Positions 25,761 to 35,153 of a DNA stretch of 44,324 nucleotides are shown in pieces. Numbering within the stretch: the first letter of the stretch is position 1; the number at the start of each line of letters is the position of its first letter. A program made the translations under genes and the position numbers. The notes under the pieces are model-generated. The model searched no databases and had not been told where the DNA came from. It worked only from the letters and a program-made list of their open reading frames with translations. Source of the stretch: Eubacterium pyruvativorans (lineage in GTDB: Bacteria > Bacillota > Clostridia > Peptostreptococcales > Anaerovoracaceae); the NCBI RefSeq assembly GCF_900102225.1, contig NZ_FNBF01000015.1, positions 1 through 44,324 on the forward strand. Reading direction: 5' to 3'.

Positions 25761-26765
25761 ATGATGGGCAGCAGTCAGAAACATCTGAAACAGCATGCGG
25801 CAGGGCGGCGGATTGCAGTTGTGATCATCGCAGTGGCGATGGCAGCGGCAGCGCTGGGCCTGACGGGCTATTCCCGCGTGAAGGCGCAGGAGAGCATGGG
25901 CTATCAGGTGCAGATCACTGATCCGTCCACCGGTAAGACAGTGTCTTTATATACCGATACCGCGAAGACACCGGCGGAGATCAGAACCGATCTGGCATCC
26001 TATGTGAAGGAGACAGGATCCGGCGTAGAGTCAGTCGATGTTTCTTCCCGGGAGGGAATCCGCACCGATTCCGAGAAGACGGAAGCGGGCAACGGAACGG
26101 TGTATTCCTACACGGAATTCCTGAAGCAGATTGTAGATAATCATTATATTGACATTACCACCGTGGAGAACTACCAGAAGACGGATCTTCTGCAGTACCG
26201 GAAGAGAACTGTGAAGACCGACTCTCTTCGGAAGACCACGAAGAAGGTGAAGGGCGGTGTCTACGGCAAGCGGGTTACTTCCTACCGGCTGGTGAAGAAA
26301 AACGGCGCCACCGCTTCTTCTGAGAAGCTTTCCACAGAGCTGGTGCAGAAGCCGAAGACGAAGGTGACCTATGTGGGAACCGGTTCGGTTCGTTCCCGGA
26401 GAGGGTACCTGGTTCGGGGCACTTCCGGACACAAGGTTGTGGATTTTGCAACCAACTGGATCGGCAATCCGTACCGCTGGGGCGGCACCAGTCTGAAGCA
26501 CGGTGCGGACTGCAGCGGATTCGTGTACTCGGTATACCGTCACTTCGGCGTCAACCTGCCGCGGGTCGGACAGAGTGCTGTGGGAAAGAGAGTTTCCCTG
26601 CGTAATCTGAAGCCGGGAGACGAGCTGCATTATCCGGGCCATGTGGCCATCTACGCCGGAAACGGCATGGTGGTTCATGCGGTGAATCCGAGAATCGGCA
26701 TCCGGATGACGTCCATGTACTACACAGGTCGTCCGTACAGCGCCACGAGATTTGTAACGAAGTAG
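25761..26765 (+). CDS. Cell-wall hydrolase with G5 and NlpC/P60 domains
   Basis: This 334-residue protein has an N-terminal hydrophobic segment (about 18-36) acting as signal or anchor and a region of unknown fold to about 125. A G5 domain spans about 130-207 (a domain thought to bind N-acetylglucosamine). The C-terminal NlpC/P60 domain has catalytic C251 (GADCSGF), H294 (PGHVAIY) and the third polar residue near H306-N309. It should cut peptide bonds in peptidoglycan stems outside the cell. The ribosome site AAAGGA lies about 11 bases from the ATG; a second ATG follows at once. Its own promoter carries candidate operators, so synthesis is probably controlled. Confidence 0.9.
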   Translation: MMGSSQKHLKQHAAGRRIAVVIIAVAMAAAALGLTGYSRVKAQESMGYQVQITDPSTGKTVSLYTDTAKTPAEIRTDLASYVKETGSGVESVDVSSREGIRTDSEKTEAGNGTVYSYTEFLKQIVDNHYIDITTVENYQKTDLLQYRKRTVKTDSLRKTTKKVKGGVYGKRVTSYRLVKKNGATASSEKLSTELVQKPKTKVTYVGTGSVRSRRGYLVRGTSGHKVVDFATNWIGNPYRWGGTSLKHGADCSGFVYSVYRHFGVNLPRVGQSAVGKRVSLRNLKPGDELHYPGHVAIYAGNGMVVHAVNPRIGIRMTSMYYTGRPYSATRFVTK

Positions 26766-26808
26766 AACGGAGGACCGTCCTCTGACAGATAACAGACATG
26801 TCGATCGT

Positions 26809-26850
26809 CCCCGGGGGCTGCGCAGAAGAGCGCGGCCCCCGGGCTTTTTC
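26809..26850 (+). terminator. Rho-independent terminator after the NlpC/P60 gene
   Basis: CCCGGGGGC-TGCGC (26810-26823) pairs with GCGCG-GCCCCCGGG (26830-26843) around the loop AGAAGA, followed by CTTTTTC. Confidence 0.92.
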
Positions 26851-26954
26851 TTGCATTTTCAACGGAATTGCTATAGGATGTATGAGGCTTCCGGTCGAAG
26901 CCGGTGAACTGAATTCACAGCCGAAATATTCGGATACACAGGAGGAACAGAACA

Positions 26955-28130
26955 ATGGATTATGCGAAGGAATCGCTCAGACTGCATGGCGAATGGAATG
27001 GAAAGATCGAGGTGATCTCCCGGGTTCCGGTGAAGGACAAGGATGATCTGTCTCTGGCTTATACGCCGGGGGTTGCGCAGCCTTGCCTGGAGATTCAGAA
27101 GGACCCGGATAAGAGCTACGAACTGACCAGAAGATGGAATATGTGTGCAGTGATCACGGACGGTTCCGCCGTTCTGGGCCTCGGCAATATCGGTCCGGTG
27201 GCAGGGATGCCGGTTATGGAAGGGAAATGCGTGCTGTTCAAGGAGTTTGCCGATGTGGACGCCTTCCCGCTCTGCATCCGGTCCAACGATGTGGACGAAA
27301 TCGTGAATACAATCTACATGATTTCCGGTTCCTTCGGCGGTGTGAATCTGGAGGATATCTCCGCTCCCCGCTGCTTTGAAATCGAGCGGAAATTGAAGGA
27401 GAAGTGTGACATTCCGATTTTCCATGACGACCAGCACGGCACGGCGGTCATCACCCTGGCGGGGCTCACCAATGCCCTGAAGGTGGTAGGCAAGAAAATG
27501 GATGAAATCAAGGTGGTGACTTCCGGCGCCGGCGCAGCGGCGATTTCCATCACGAAGCTGCTGCTCTCTGCCGGTGTGAAGAATATCGTTATGACGGACC
27601 GGCACGGTGCCATCTACCGGGGCCGGAAGGAAGGTATGAACTGGATCAAGGAAGAGATGGCGGAAGTGACCAATCTGCAGGGAGAGAAGGGATCTCTGGC
27701 CGATGTGATGAAGGGGGCGGACGTCTTCATCGGTGTCTCCGCTCCGGGGCTGGTGACCCAGGAAATGGTCAGAAGCATGAACCGGGATGCGATTATTTTC
27801 GCCTGTGCCAACCCGACACCGGAAATCTTCCCGGATGAGGCGAAGGCCGCCGGCGCGGTGGTGATCTCCACCGGCCGTTCTGATTTCCCGAATCAGATTA
27901 ACAACGTGCTGGCTTTCCCGGGCATCTTCCGGGGCGCCTTCGATGTCCGGGCGAAGGACATCAATGAGGAGATGAAGATGGCTGCGGCGAAGGCGCTGGC
28001 GGACCTGATCCCGGCGGAAGAACTGAATGCGGACAACATCATTCCGAAGGCCTTCGATCCGGCGGTGGGACCGGCGGTGGCGAAGGCCGTGGCGGAAGCG
28101 GCCCGGCAGTCCGGTGTGGCGAGAATCTAA
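26955..28130 (+). CDS. NAD(P)-dependent malic enzyme
   Basis: This 391-residue protein is of the short bacterial malic enzyme type, without the phosphotransacetylase tail of MaeB. It has the family start [33 protein letters not shown] (metal site) and a Rossmann GAGAAA (about 192-197). NPTPEI and [23 protein letters not shown]-like residues complete the active site. It decarboxylates malate to pyruvate, making NAD(P)H. The cofactor cannot be told with certainty. A good ribosome site (AGGAGG) precedes the ATG. It follows a strong terminator, so it has its own promoter, which I could not place with confidence. Confidence 0.93.
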   Translation: [391 protein letters not shown]

Positions 28131-28141
28131 GACGTTAATTG

Positions 28142-28170
28142 TTTACAGTGATGAAGAAGCGTGCTATACT
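28142..28170 (+). promoter_or_regulatory. Promoter for serC
   Basis: TTTACA (28142-28147), 17-base spacer, TATACT (28165-28170), 41 bases before the ATG at 28211. Confidence 0.65.
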
Positions 28171-28210
28171 TTCCATAAAAATTGTTTTTTCTGACAGAGG
28201 GGAGTAAGTC

Positions 28211-29302
28211 ATGAGTAAGTATGATCGTGTGTACAATTTCTCTGCGGGGCCGTCCATGCTGCCGGTTCCGGTTCTGGAGAAAGCCAGAGATGAACTGCTG
28301 AACTATCACGGCACCGGAGAGTCCGTCATGGAGATGAGTCACCGATCTGCGGAATACCAGGAAATCATCGACCGGGCGGAGGCGGATCTCAGAGATCTGC
28401 TGAAGATTCCGGACAATTACAAGGTTCTGTTCCTCCAGGGCGGCGGCACGCTGCAGTTTTCCATGGTACCGATGAATCTGCTCCGGAAGTCGAAGAAGGC
28501 GGATTATATCATCACCGGCAACTGGGCGAAGAAGGCCTATGAGGAGGCTACGAAGTTCGGCGATATCCGGATTGCCGCCACTTCGGAGCCGGACCATTAC
28601 AGCTACATTCCGAAATGCGGCCGGGACGACTTCCGGGAGGATGCGGATTACGTCTATATATGCTATAATAATACAATCTATGGTTCGCATTTTAACTACA
28701 TCCCGGATACCGGAGACATTCCGCTGGTGGCGGATATGTCCTCCAGTTTCCTGAGCGAAGAGGTTGATGTGTCGAAGTTTGGTCTGATCTATGCGGGGGC
28801 CCAGAAGAATGTGGCGCCGGCCGGGGTGACCATCGTCATCGTCCGGGAGGATCTGCTGGGCTTCGCTGACGAGAAGACCCCGATCTATCTGGACTATGCC
28901 ACACATGCGAAGAAGGGGAGTATGTACAATACGCCGCCTTGCTTCACAATCTACATGGCAGGGCTGGTTTTCCAGTATCTGAAGTCTATCGGCGGTGTGA
29001 AGGCCATCCATGAAATCGATGTGAAGAAGGCTGGAAAACTCTATGACTATCTGGACTCCACAGACTTCTACCGGACCGGCATCGAACCGGAGGACCGTTC
29101 TCTGATGAATGTGACCTTCGTAACCGGTAATCCGGAACTGGATGCGAAATTCGTGGCCGAAGCGAAAGAACAGGGCATGATCAATCTGAAGGGACACCGG
29201 AGTGTGGGCGGAATCCGTGCCAGCATCTTCAATGCGATGCCGCCGGAAGGTGTAGACAAGCTGATCGAATTCATGAAACAGTTCGAGGCGAAGAACCGCT
29301 GA
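28211..29302 (+). CDS. serC: Phosphoserine aminotransferase
   Basis: This 363-residue class V aminotransferase opens with VYNFSAGPSMLP, has EMSHRS and FLQGGGTLQFSM (PLP phosphate binding) and the PLP lysine in YAGAQKNVAPAGVT. HRSVGGIRASIFNAMP lies near the end. All are diagnostic of SerC. It converts 3-phosphohydroxypyruvate and glutamate to phosphoserine and 2-oxoglutarate in serine synthesis. It has its own promoter and a GGGG AG ribosome site. serA and serB are not in the window. The following gene starts 60 bases later. Confidence 0.95.
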   Translation: MSKYDRVYNFSAGPSMLPVPVLEKARDELLNYHGTGESVMEMSHRSAEYQEIIDRAEADLRDLLKIPDNYKVLFLQGGGTLQFSMVPMNLLRKSKKADYIITGNWAKKAYEEATKFGDIRIAATSEPDHYSYIPKCGRDDFREDADYVYICYNNTIYGSHFNYIPDTGDIPLVADMSSSFLSEEVDVSKFGLIYAGAQKNVAPAGVTIVIVREDLLGFADEKTPIYLDYATHAKKGSMYNTPPCFTIYMAGLVFQYLKSIGGVKAIHEIDVKKAGKLYDYLDSTDFYRTGIEPEDRSLMNVTFVTGNPELDAKFVAEAKEQGMINLKGHRSVGGIRASIFNAMPPEGVDKLIEFMKQFEAKNR

Positions 29303-29361
29303 TCGGGCTTTCCTTCTCCGGATCCTGATCGGCAAGGTGCGATAGAAGGAGATCTATACCG

Positions 29362-30792
29362 GTGAAGGGAATCAGAGAATTTGGACGGAAAGCGGCCCGG
29401 GAACCGGGCCGCCGGAATATAACTGCACATCAGGTCGAAGAAGCCGGGAAGCGGAGGCGGTCCGGCTTCTTCGGCCGTTTTTGGATTGTCATCCTCACAG
29501 TGGTTCTGGCAGCGGGGCTGCTGCCGGTTCCGGGGCAGGGCGGCCGGGTATATGCCCAGGATCAGCCGGAACTGACGGCGAAGGGGGCGGTGGTCTACTG
29601 CGAAAACACAGACGAGATCGTATTCGCCAAGGGGAAGAATGACAAGCTTTCCCCCTACAGCATCACGAAGCTGATGACGGCCATGCTGGCGGTGCAGAAC
29701 GCTCCGCTGGATCAGAAAGTGACTGTCTCCCGGGAAGCGGCTTCCCAGAAGGACACCAGCATGGGACTGAAGGAAGGGGAGCAGGTGACGGTGGAACAGC
29801 TGCTCTATGGCGCATTGATTCTTTCTGGAAATGACGCGGCTTACGCTCTGGGAGAAGCGGTGAGCGGCACCGGAAAGATGAAGGATTTCGTGGCCATGAT
29901 GAATGAGACGGCGAAGAACATCGAGTGCCGGCACACCCATTTCGACAATCCCAGCGGCATCAGCGACCGGAATAATTACACCACCGCGGCGGATTTCCTT
30001 CAGATCGCCCGGGTGGCCTATTCCAACCCCACGATTCGGAAGATCGCCGGCACGAAGGTCTACCATATGGGACTCACCAACAAGTCGGGCGCCCGCACCA
30101 TGAAGAACACGGCGGAACTGATTAACAAATCCGGTTCCGGGGTATATGCTGCGAAGAACGGGTTCTGGTCAGATGATGACTGCAGCACGGCGGTGGCATA
30201 CCGGAAGGACGGCCTGCAGCTGTTCATCATCCTGCTGGGGGACACGAAGAAGGAACGGGAGAAGGATCTGCTGGCACTTATTCAGTATGCGAAGAAGAGT
30301 GTGCAGGGGATCGTGGCGGTGAAAGCGGGGACCCATGTGGGGAAAGTCCATGTGCGTCACGGAGCCAGGACTTCCGTGGATGTCTACACCGGGGAAACCG
30401 GGTACGCTTATCTGCCGAAGGAGGGATCTTCCCGGCTGGTGAGCACGAAGACGGACCTGTACAGTAATGTGAAGGCACCTCTGGTCAGCGGCCAGCGGGT
30501 GGGCACCTACCGGATCTACGTCAGCGGCGAACAGGTGAACAGTGTGCCGATCGTGGTGCGGGAGAATGTGCTGCCGGGCTGGCTTCCGTCCTACCTGGGC
30601 ATTTCCAATTTCGCAACTGTGGTCATTCTCCTCCTGCTCCTGGCGGTGGTCGCCGTCCTGCTCTGGATTGCTTCGATCCGGGCCCGGAACCGGCGGCGGA
30701 GACGGCTGGCCCGGCAGCGGAAGATCGAGCGTCTCGCCCGTCAGAAAATGATGGAAGAGGAGGAACGGAACCAGCGGGGCTGGCGATTCTGA
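29362..30792 (+). CDS. D-alanyl-D-alanine carboxypeptidase (peptidase S11, PBP5-like)
   Basis: Start is a GTG with AAGGAG ten bases upstream, giving 476 residues. A basic N-terminal tail of about 38 residues precedes a transmembrane or signal segment (40-55). The catalytic domain has S100-x-x-K103 (SITK) and SGN (155-157). The third motif, normally KTG, reads KNG (265-267), and the following YT is FW, which is unusual and may alter activity. A PBP5 C-terminal beta domain, a transmembrane helix (about 415-440) and an Arg-rich cytoplasmic tail follow. It should trim the terminal D-Ala of peptidoglycan stem peptides. Two membrane anchors, one at each end, are also atypical. uvrC begins one base after its stop. 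Confidence 0.88.
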   Translation: MKGIREFGRKAAREPGRRNITAHQVEEAGKRRRSGFFGRFWIVILTVVLAAGLLPVPGQGGRVYAQDQPELTAKGAVVYCENTDEIVFAKGKNDKLSPYSITKLMTAMLAVQNAPLDQKVTVSREAASQKDTSMGLKEGEQVTVEQLLYGALILSGNDAAYALGEAVSGTGKMKDFVAMMNETAKNIECRHTHFDNPSGISDRNNYTTAADFLQIARVAYSNPTIRKIAGTKVYHMGLTNKSGARTMKNTAELINKSGSGVYAAKNGFWSDDDCSTAVAYRKDGLQLFIILLGDTKKEREKDLLALIQYAKKSVQGIVAVKAGTHVGKVHVRHGARTSVDVYTGETGYAYLPKEGSSRLVSTKTDLYSNVKAPLVSGQRVGTYRIYVSGEQVNSVPIVVRENVLPGWLPSYLGISNFATVVILLLLLAVVAVLLWIASIRARNRRRRRLARQRKIERLARQKMMEEEERNQRGWRF

Positions 30793-30793
30793 T

Positions 30794-32662
30794 ATGTTTG
30801 ATATACAGGAAAATCTGAAGAAACTCCCGGACTCCCCGGGAGTTTATCTACATAAGGACAGACTGGGACAGGTCATTTACGTCGGGAAGGCTATCTCCCT
30901 TCGCAACCGGGTGCGGCAATACTTTCAGACCTCCTACCAGAACAGCAGTCCGAAAGTGAAGGCGATGGTGGGGCACATCGCAGAGTTTGAATACATCACC
31001 TGCGGCAGTGAGATGGAGGCCCTCATTCTGGAGTGCAATCTGATCAAGAAGTACATGCCGAAGTACAATGTTCTGCTCCGGGATGACAAGACCTATCCGT
31101 ACATCATGATCACCACCAGTGAAGACTACCCCCGGGTGGTGAAGACCCGCCGCATCAGCCGGGACGGAAACCGCTATTTCGGTCCCTTCAGCGATGCCGG
31201 CGCCGTGAATCAGATTGTGGACCTGCTGAATCAGCTCTTTTCCCTGAAGCGGTGCTCCATGACGGAGTTTCCGCCAAACCACCGGCCTTGTCTGAACTAT
31301 CATATCGGCGCCTGCCGGGGGGTCTGCCTGGGCCATGTGGACAAAGATCAATATTATGAATCGATCGCGAAGATCAGTCAATTTTTGTCCGGAAAGGACA
31401 AGCCTCTTGTGGACCTGCTCACGAAGCGGATGCAGGACGCCTCGGCGAAGATGGCGTATGAAGAGGCCGCCCGCTGGCGGGACATGATTCAGGCGGTGAA
31501 GTCTCTGAAAGAAACCCAGCGGGTCACCATGATCAGCGATCAGGATCTGGACATCGTCCATGCGGTGAAGGACCGGGACCGCTCGTTCATCGTGCTGTTT
31601 CCGGTGCGGGACGGCAAGCTCAGCGGCCGGGAGACATTCCCGATTCAGTCGGATGAGGGGGACACCCGGGGGGATATGGTCCGGGAGTTTTTGAAACAGT
31701 ACTACAGTCAGTGGGCCCGGGTTCCCGGGGAAATCCTGGTGGACGAGGAACCGGAGGAGAAGGAACTGCTGGAAGAATTTCTGAGCCGGGAGGGCCGGAA
31801 GGTGCATATCAATGTGCCGAAGCGGGGCAGCAAGCGGGCGCTGATGGATCTGACCCGGCGGGATCTGGTGGAAATGACGAAGACGCTTCAGGTGCGGGCG
31901 GAGACCCACCGGGAACAGGAAGAAGCCGTGTACCGGGAAATGGAGAGCCTGATGCAGGCAGGAGGATTTCACCGGGATCCGGAACGGGAAGGAAAGCCTT
32001 ACCGGGTGGAATCCTACGATATTTCCAATACCAACGGTGTGGATTCGGTGGGCGCCATGGTGGTGTTCAGCGGCCTGGAACGGGTCCGGAAGGATTACCG
32101 CAGGTTCAGAATCAAGACGGTGGAGGGCCCGGACGACTACGGCAGCCTGCAGGAGGTGCTGTACCGCCGGTTCCGCCGGGCGCTGGCCGGTGACCCGGGC
32201 TTCATCCGTCTGCCGGATATGATTATGATGGACGGGGGTCTGGGGCAGGTGAGCGCCGCCTGCGATGTACTGGATGCCATGCAGCTGGAGATTCCGGTGG
32301 TGGGACTGGCGAAGGACGACAGCCACAGAACCCGGGCGGTGGTTTTCCGGGACGGGCGGGAGGTTCCGCTCCGGTCCCGGCCGGACCTGTTCCGCTATGC
32401 GGGAACGATTCAGGAGGAAGTGCACCGTTATGCCATCGCCTACCATCATAAGCTGCACGGGAAGAACGCCATGCACTCGGTGCTGGATAATATCGAGGGT
32501 GTGGGACCCAAGCGGCGGAATGAACTGCTGTATCATTTCAAAACCGTGGATAACATACGAAATGCGACGGTTCTCCAGCTGATGGAGGTGCCATCCATCC
32601 CCCAGCATGTGGCGGAGAATATCGTCGCTTATTTTCAGAAACATAAGAAGCCGGTGAAATAG
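30794..32662 (+). CDS. uvrC: Excinuclease ABC subunit C
   Basis: This 622-residue, full-length UvrC has a GIY-YIG nuclease at about 12-95 (GVYLHKD, VIYVGKA), four cysteines in CSM...RPC...GACRGVC (about 155-180) matching the reported [4Fe-4S] ligands of E. coli UvrC, and a UVR helix pair (MAYEEAARWRDMIQ, about 215-230). The RNase H-like second nuclease (SYDISNTNG, MDGGLGQVSAA, GLAKD) and C-terminal helix-hairpin-helix repeats (NIEGVGPKRR) follow. It makes both incisions around damaged bases in nucleotide excision repair with UvrA and UvrB. It is probably co-transcribed with the S11 peptidase gene, whose stop is one base upstream. Confidence 0.97.
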   Translation: MFDIQENLKKLPDSPGVYLHKDRLGQVIYVGKAISLRNRVRQYFQTSYQNSSPKVKAMVGHIAEFEYITCGSEMEALILECNLIKKYMPKYNVLLRDDKTYPYIMITTSEDYPRVVKTRRISRDGNRYFGPFSDAGAVNQIVDLLNQLFSLKRCSMTEFPPNHRPCLNYHIGACRGVCLGHVDKDQYYESIAKISQFLSGKDKPLVDLLTKRMQDASAKMAYEEAARWRDMIQAVKSLKETQRVTMISDQDLDIVHAVKDRDRSFIVLFPVRDGKLSGRETFPIQSDEGDTRGDMVREFLKQYYSQWARVPGEILVDEEPEEKELLEEFLSREGRKVHINVPKRGSKRALMDLTRRDLVEMTKTLQVRAETHREQEEAVYREMESLMQAGGFHRDPEREGKPYRVESYDISNTNGVDSVGAMVVFSGLERVRKDYRRFRIKTVEGPDDYGSLQEVLYRRFRRALAGDPGFIRLPDMIMMDGGLGQVSAACDVLDAMQLEIPVVGLAKDDSHRTRAVVFRDGREVPLRSRPDLFRYAGTIQEEVHRYAIAYHHKLHGKNAMHSVLDNIEGVGPKRRNELLYHFKTVDNIRNATVLQLMEVPSIPQHVAENIVAYFQKHKKPVK

Positions 32663-32768
32663 CCCGGGCAGGGTGAAGGCCGTTTGGAAGAGGGCTTTTG
32701 CAGGCGTCTTGCAGCAGGGAAGAGCTGCAGATCCCGCACAGGGACGCACCGCCGGCACAGGAGAAAAA

Positions 32769-33749
32769 ATGCTTTCGGGATACGGAAACTGGAAAATCAA
32801 ATATGTGGAAGAAGATGGAGGGATTCTGCTCCTCCGGGCCGTGACCTGTGACCGGGATGCGGTTCTTCCGGCGGAGATCGGCGGTGTGCCTGTGACGGGG
32901 ATCTGGAATTACGCCATGGGACCGAAGGATCATACCGAAAAGGAAGAAGGAACCTGGATCGAACTGGAGGGGGCCGGCGGGGACGGAGAAAAGAAATGGT
33001 CCAACGCCGGAATCCGCTCTCTGACCCTGCCGGAAAGTGTAAGATTCATCGGTGAATATGCTTTTCATGGTATGTACGATCTGGAGAAACTGGAACTCTT
33101 CGATGTGCCGGTGACCTGGTGCGCCGAAGCCTGCCAGAACTGGTTCTCCCTGCATGAAATAATCATCCGCAGCTGGCAGGGAGGGCAGGGAAATCTGGCT
33201 TATCTCTGTGAACATTTCAGTGCGGAACTGGACGTGAGGATCTTCTGGGAGGACGGACGCACCGCCCGGCTTCTGTTCCCGGAATACCTGGAAGTGGTGA
33301 CGGAGAACACACCGGCCCGTCAGTTTGTCACCAATACGGAGGGGTTCGGTTATCCGTATCACCATCTGTTCCGCGGGGGGCAGCTCTCCTTCGGACTGTA
33401 TGACGGGGAATGGGAATATGCACTGAGCCACGAGGCGGAAGATCCGGAGGGACTGCTGACTCTGGCCTGGTACCGGCTGTACTGGCCGGAAGGCCTGCAG
33501 GATCGGTTCCGGGAGGGCTATCAGAAATACGTTTCGAAGAACCGGATGAAACTTCTGGACCGGCTGATCCGGGAAGATGCGCCGGGGCAGCTGGAAAAAA
33601 TGCTGAAGCTGGTGCCGGCGGAACGGGCAGAACTGGACCGGGGCTGTGAGACGGCCCGCACCCTCCGGCGCACCGCCTGCCTGGCCGTGCTGATGCAGCA
33701 GATCCGGGGGCTGGTGCCGGCGGGCCGGAAGAAGAACTTCGATTTATAG
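32769..33749 (+). CDS. Hypothetical protein with a BspA-type leucine-rich segment
   Basis: I place the start at the ATG at 32769, which has AGGAG five bases upstream. The frame extends back to 32673, but that part has no ribosome site and looks non-coding. This gives 326 residues. No signal peptide is seen, so it is probably cytoplasmic. Residues about 80-115 (SLTLPESVRFIGEYAFHG, LEKLELFDV) match the LRR_5/BspA repeat pattern. The rest, including an acidic Trp/Tyr-rich middle and an Arg/Leu-rich helical end (LDRLIREDAPGQLEKMLKLV), is not recognised. It lies 31 bases before the DUF2201/VWA and MoxR genes, so it may be the third part of that system. Confidence 0.75.
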   Translation: MLSGYGNWKIKYVEEDGGILLLRAVTCDRDAVLPAEIGGVPVTGIWNYAMGPKDHTEKEEGTWIELEGAGGDGEKKWSNAGIRSLTLPESVRFIGEYAFHGMYDLEKLELFDVPVTWCAEACQNWFSLHEIIIRSWQGGQGNLAYLCEHFSAELDVRIFWEDGRTARLLFPEYLEVVTENTPARQFVTNTEGFGYPYHHLFRGGQLSFGLYDGEWEYALSHEAEDPEGLLTLAWYRLYWPEGLQDRFREGYQKYVSKNRMKLLDRLIREDAPGQLEKMLKLVPAERAELDRGCETARTLRRTACLAVLMQQIRGLVPAGRKKNFDL

Positions 33750-33780
33750 GCTGCAGAGAGAATATTCAAAGGGAGAATCC

Positions 33781-35136
33781 ATGGCATACGAGAAGGGACA
33801 GATCGGAAACGAAATTCTTCGCGCTGTCAGAAATGAACTGTATATGAATCTGCCGTACCTGGACGTGCCCCTCTGTTCTCTGGGGATCCGGGAAGACGCC
33901 GGGGCCACACTGGGTATGGCCACAGACGGAATGGAACTGGTGTACAACGAGCGGTGGCTGAAGGACCGGTATCTCCGCTCCCGCCGTTGGGTGAACCGGG
34001 GGTATCTTCATGTGATCCTGCACTGCATCCTGCGTCACATCTGGAAGGCCCGGGGGAAGGATCCGGTCCTCTGGGATATTGCCTGTGATGCGGCGGTGGA
34101 GGCGCTGCTGGCGGAACTGGACTACGACTGTCTTGCCGTCGGACGATACCCTCTGCGGGAAAAATTTCTCCGGGAGTGTGCCGGCGCCATGCGGGTGATC
34201 ACGGCAGAGGGGGTGTACCTGCACCTGCTGCGGAAGAAGGGGCTGACGGAAGAGGACAAAAAATCTCTCTGGAAGACGTTCCATGTGGATGACCATGATT
34301 ACTGGACGCCCCGTTCCCGGAAGCAGGAGCAGGAGCGGCAGGAACAGGACGAGAGATGGGAGAAAATCAGCCGGCAGACCCAGCAGAATCAGGGGCGGGG
34401 CATGACAGAATCCGGAAACGGAAAGGCCGTCATCGAGCAGCTCAATGTGGAGCTCCGGGAGAACGTGGATTACCGCTCTTTCCTGCGCCGTTTCGCGGCG
34501 CCGAAGGAAGTGATGAGGGCGGACCCGGATTCCTTCGATTATATCTTCTATACTTACGGTCTTCAGCTCTACGGGAATATGCCTCTGGTGGAGCCCCGGG
34601 AAACGAGGGAGGAAAAGCGGATCGAAGACCTGATCATCGCCGTGGACACCTCCATGTCCACCAACGGGGATCTGGTCAAGGCGTTTCTGTCCTGCACCTA
34701 CTCGATTCTGCACAGCACGGAGACCTACACCAGAAAGGTGAATATTCATATCATCCAGTGCGACAACCGGGTGGAGGCGGATGATGCCATCCACGATCTG
34801 GATGATCTGAAGGAATATATGAGCCACTTCACGCTGAAAGGAGGACACGGCACGGATTTCCGGCCGGTGTTCGAATATGCGGACGAGATGGTGCGGCGGG
34901 GAGAATTCCGCAATCTGCGGGGGCTGATCTATTTCACCGACGGCATGGGACATTATCCGAAGAAGCGGCCGGCTTACGAAACGGCCTTTGTGTACCTGGG
35001 CAAGGCGCCGGAACTGTTTCCGGCCCCTCCGTGGGCGATCCGGCTGGAACTGGATCTGCCGGATCTGTACCGGGCGGCGGAAGATGACGAGGAACTGGAA
35101 GATCTGATTCAGTGGGAAGATCTTCCGGATATGTAA
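33781..35136 (+). CDS. DUF2201 family putative metallopeptidase with VWA-like domain
   Basis: This 451-residue protein has an N-terminal DUF2201-type domain with a zinc-protease-like helix H77-x3-H81-x4-H86 (HVILHCILRH) and acidic residues D99/D103 (WDIACDAA). A charged Gln/Glu-rich linker spans about 180-215. A C-terminal VWA-like domain has the MIDAS motif DTSMS at 289-293, GGHGTDF (T and D), and YFTDGMG. Such proteins are regularly encoded next to MoxR AAA+ ATPases and are thought to work with them as metal-dependent chaperone or remodelling pairs. The substrate is unknown. The MoxR gene follows 17 bases later. Confidence 0.88.
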   Translation: MAYEKGQIGNEILRAVRNELYMNLPYLDVPLCSLGIREDAGATLGMATDGMELVYNERWLKDRYLRSRRWVNRGYLHVILHCILRHIWKARGKDPVLWDIACDAAVEALLAELDYDCLAVGRYPLREKFLRECAGAMRVITAEGVYLHLLRKKGLTEEDKKSLWKTFHVDDHDYWTPRSRKQEQERQEQDERWEKISRQTQQNQGRGMTESGNGKAVIEQLNVELRENVDYRSFLRRFAAPKEVMRADPDSFDYIFYTYGLQLYGNMPLVEPRETREEKRIEDLIIAVDTSMSTNGDLVKAFLSCTYSILHSTETYTRKVNIHIIQCDNRVEADDAIHDLDDLKEYMSHFTLKGGHGTDFRPVFEYADEMVRRGEFRNLRGLIYFTDGMGHYPKKRPAYETAFVYLGKAPELFPAPPWAIRLELDLPDLYRAAEDDEELEDLIQWEDLPDM

Positions 35137-35153
35137 CAGAAGGAGCTTAGAAA

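Noticed and set aside
30848-32800. 650-codon frame on the minus strand
   Set aside because: It is the mirror of uvrC and is rich in His, Pro and Arg, as expected for antisense of GC-rich coding DNA.
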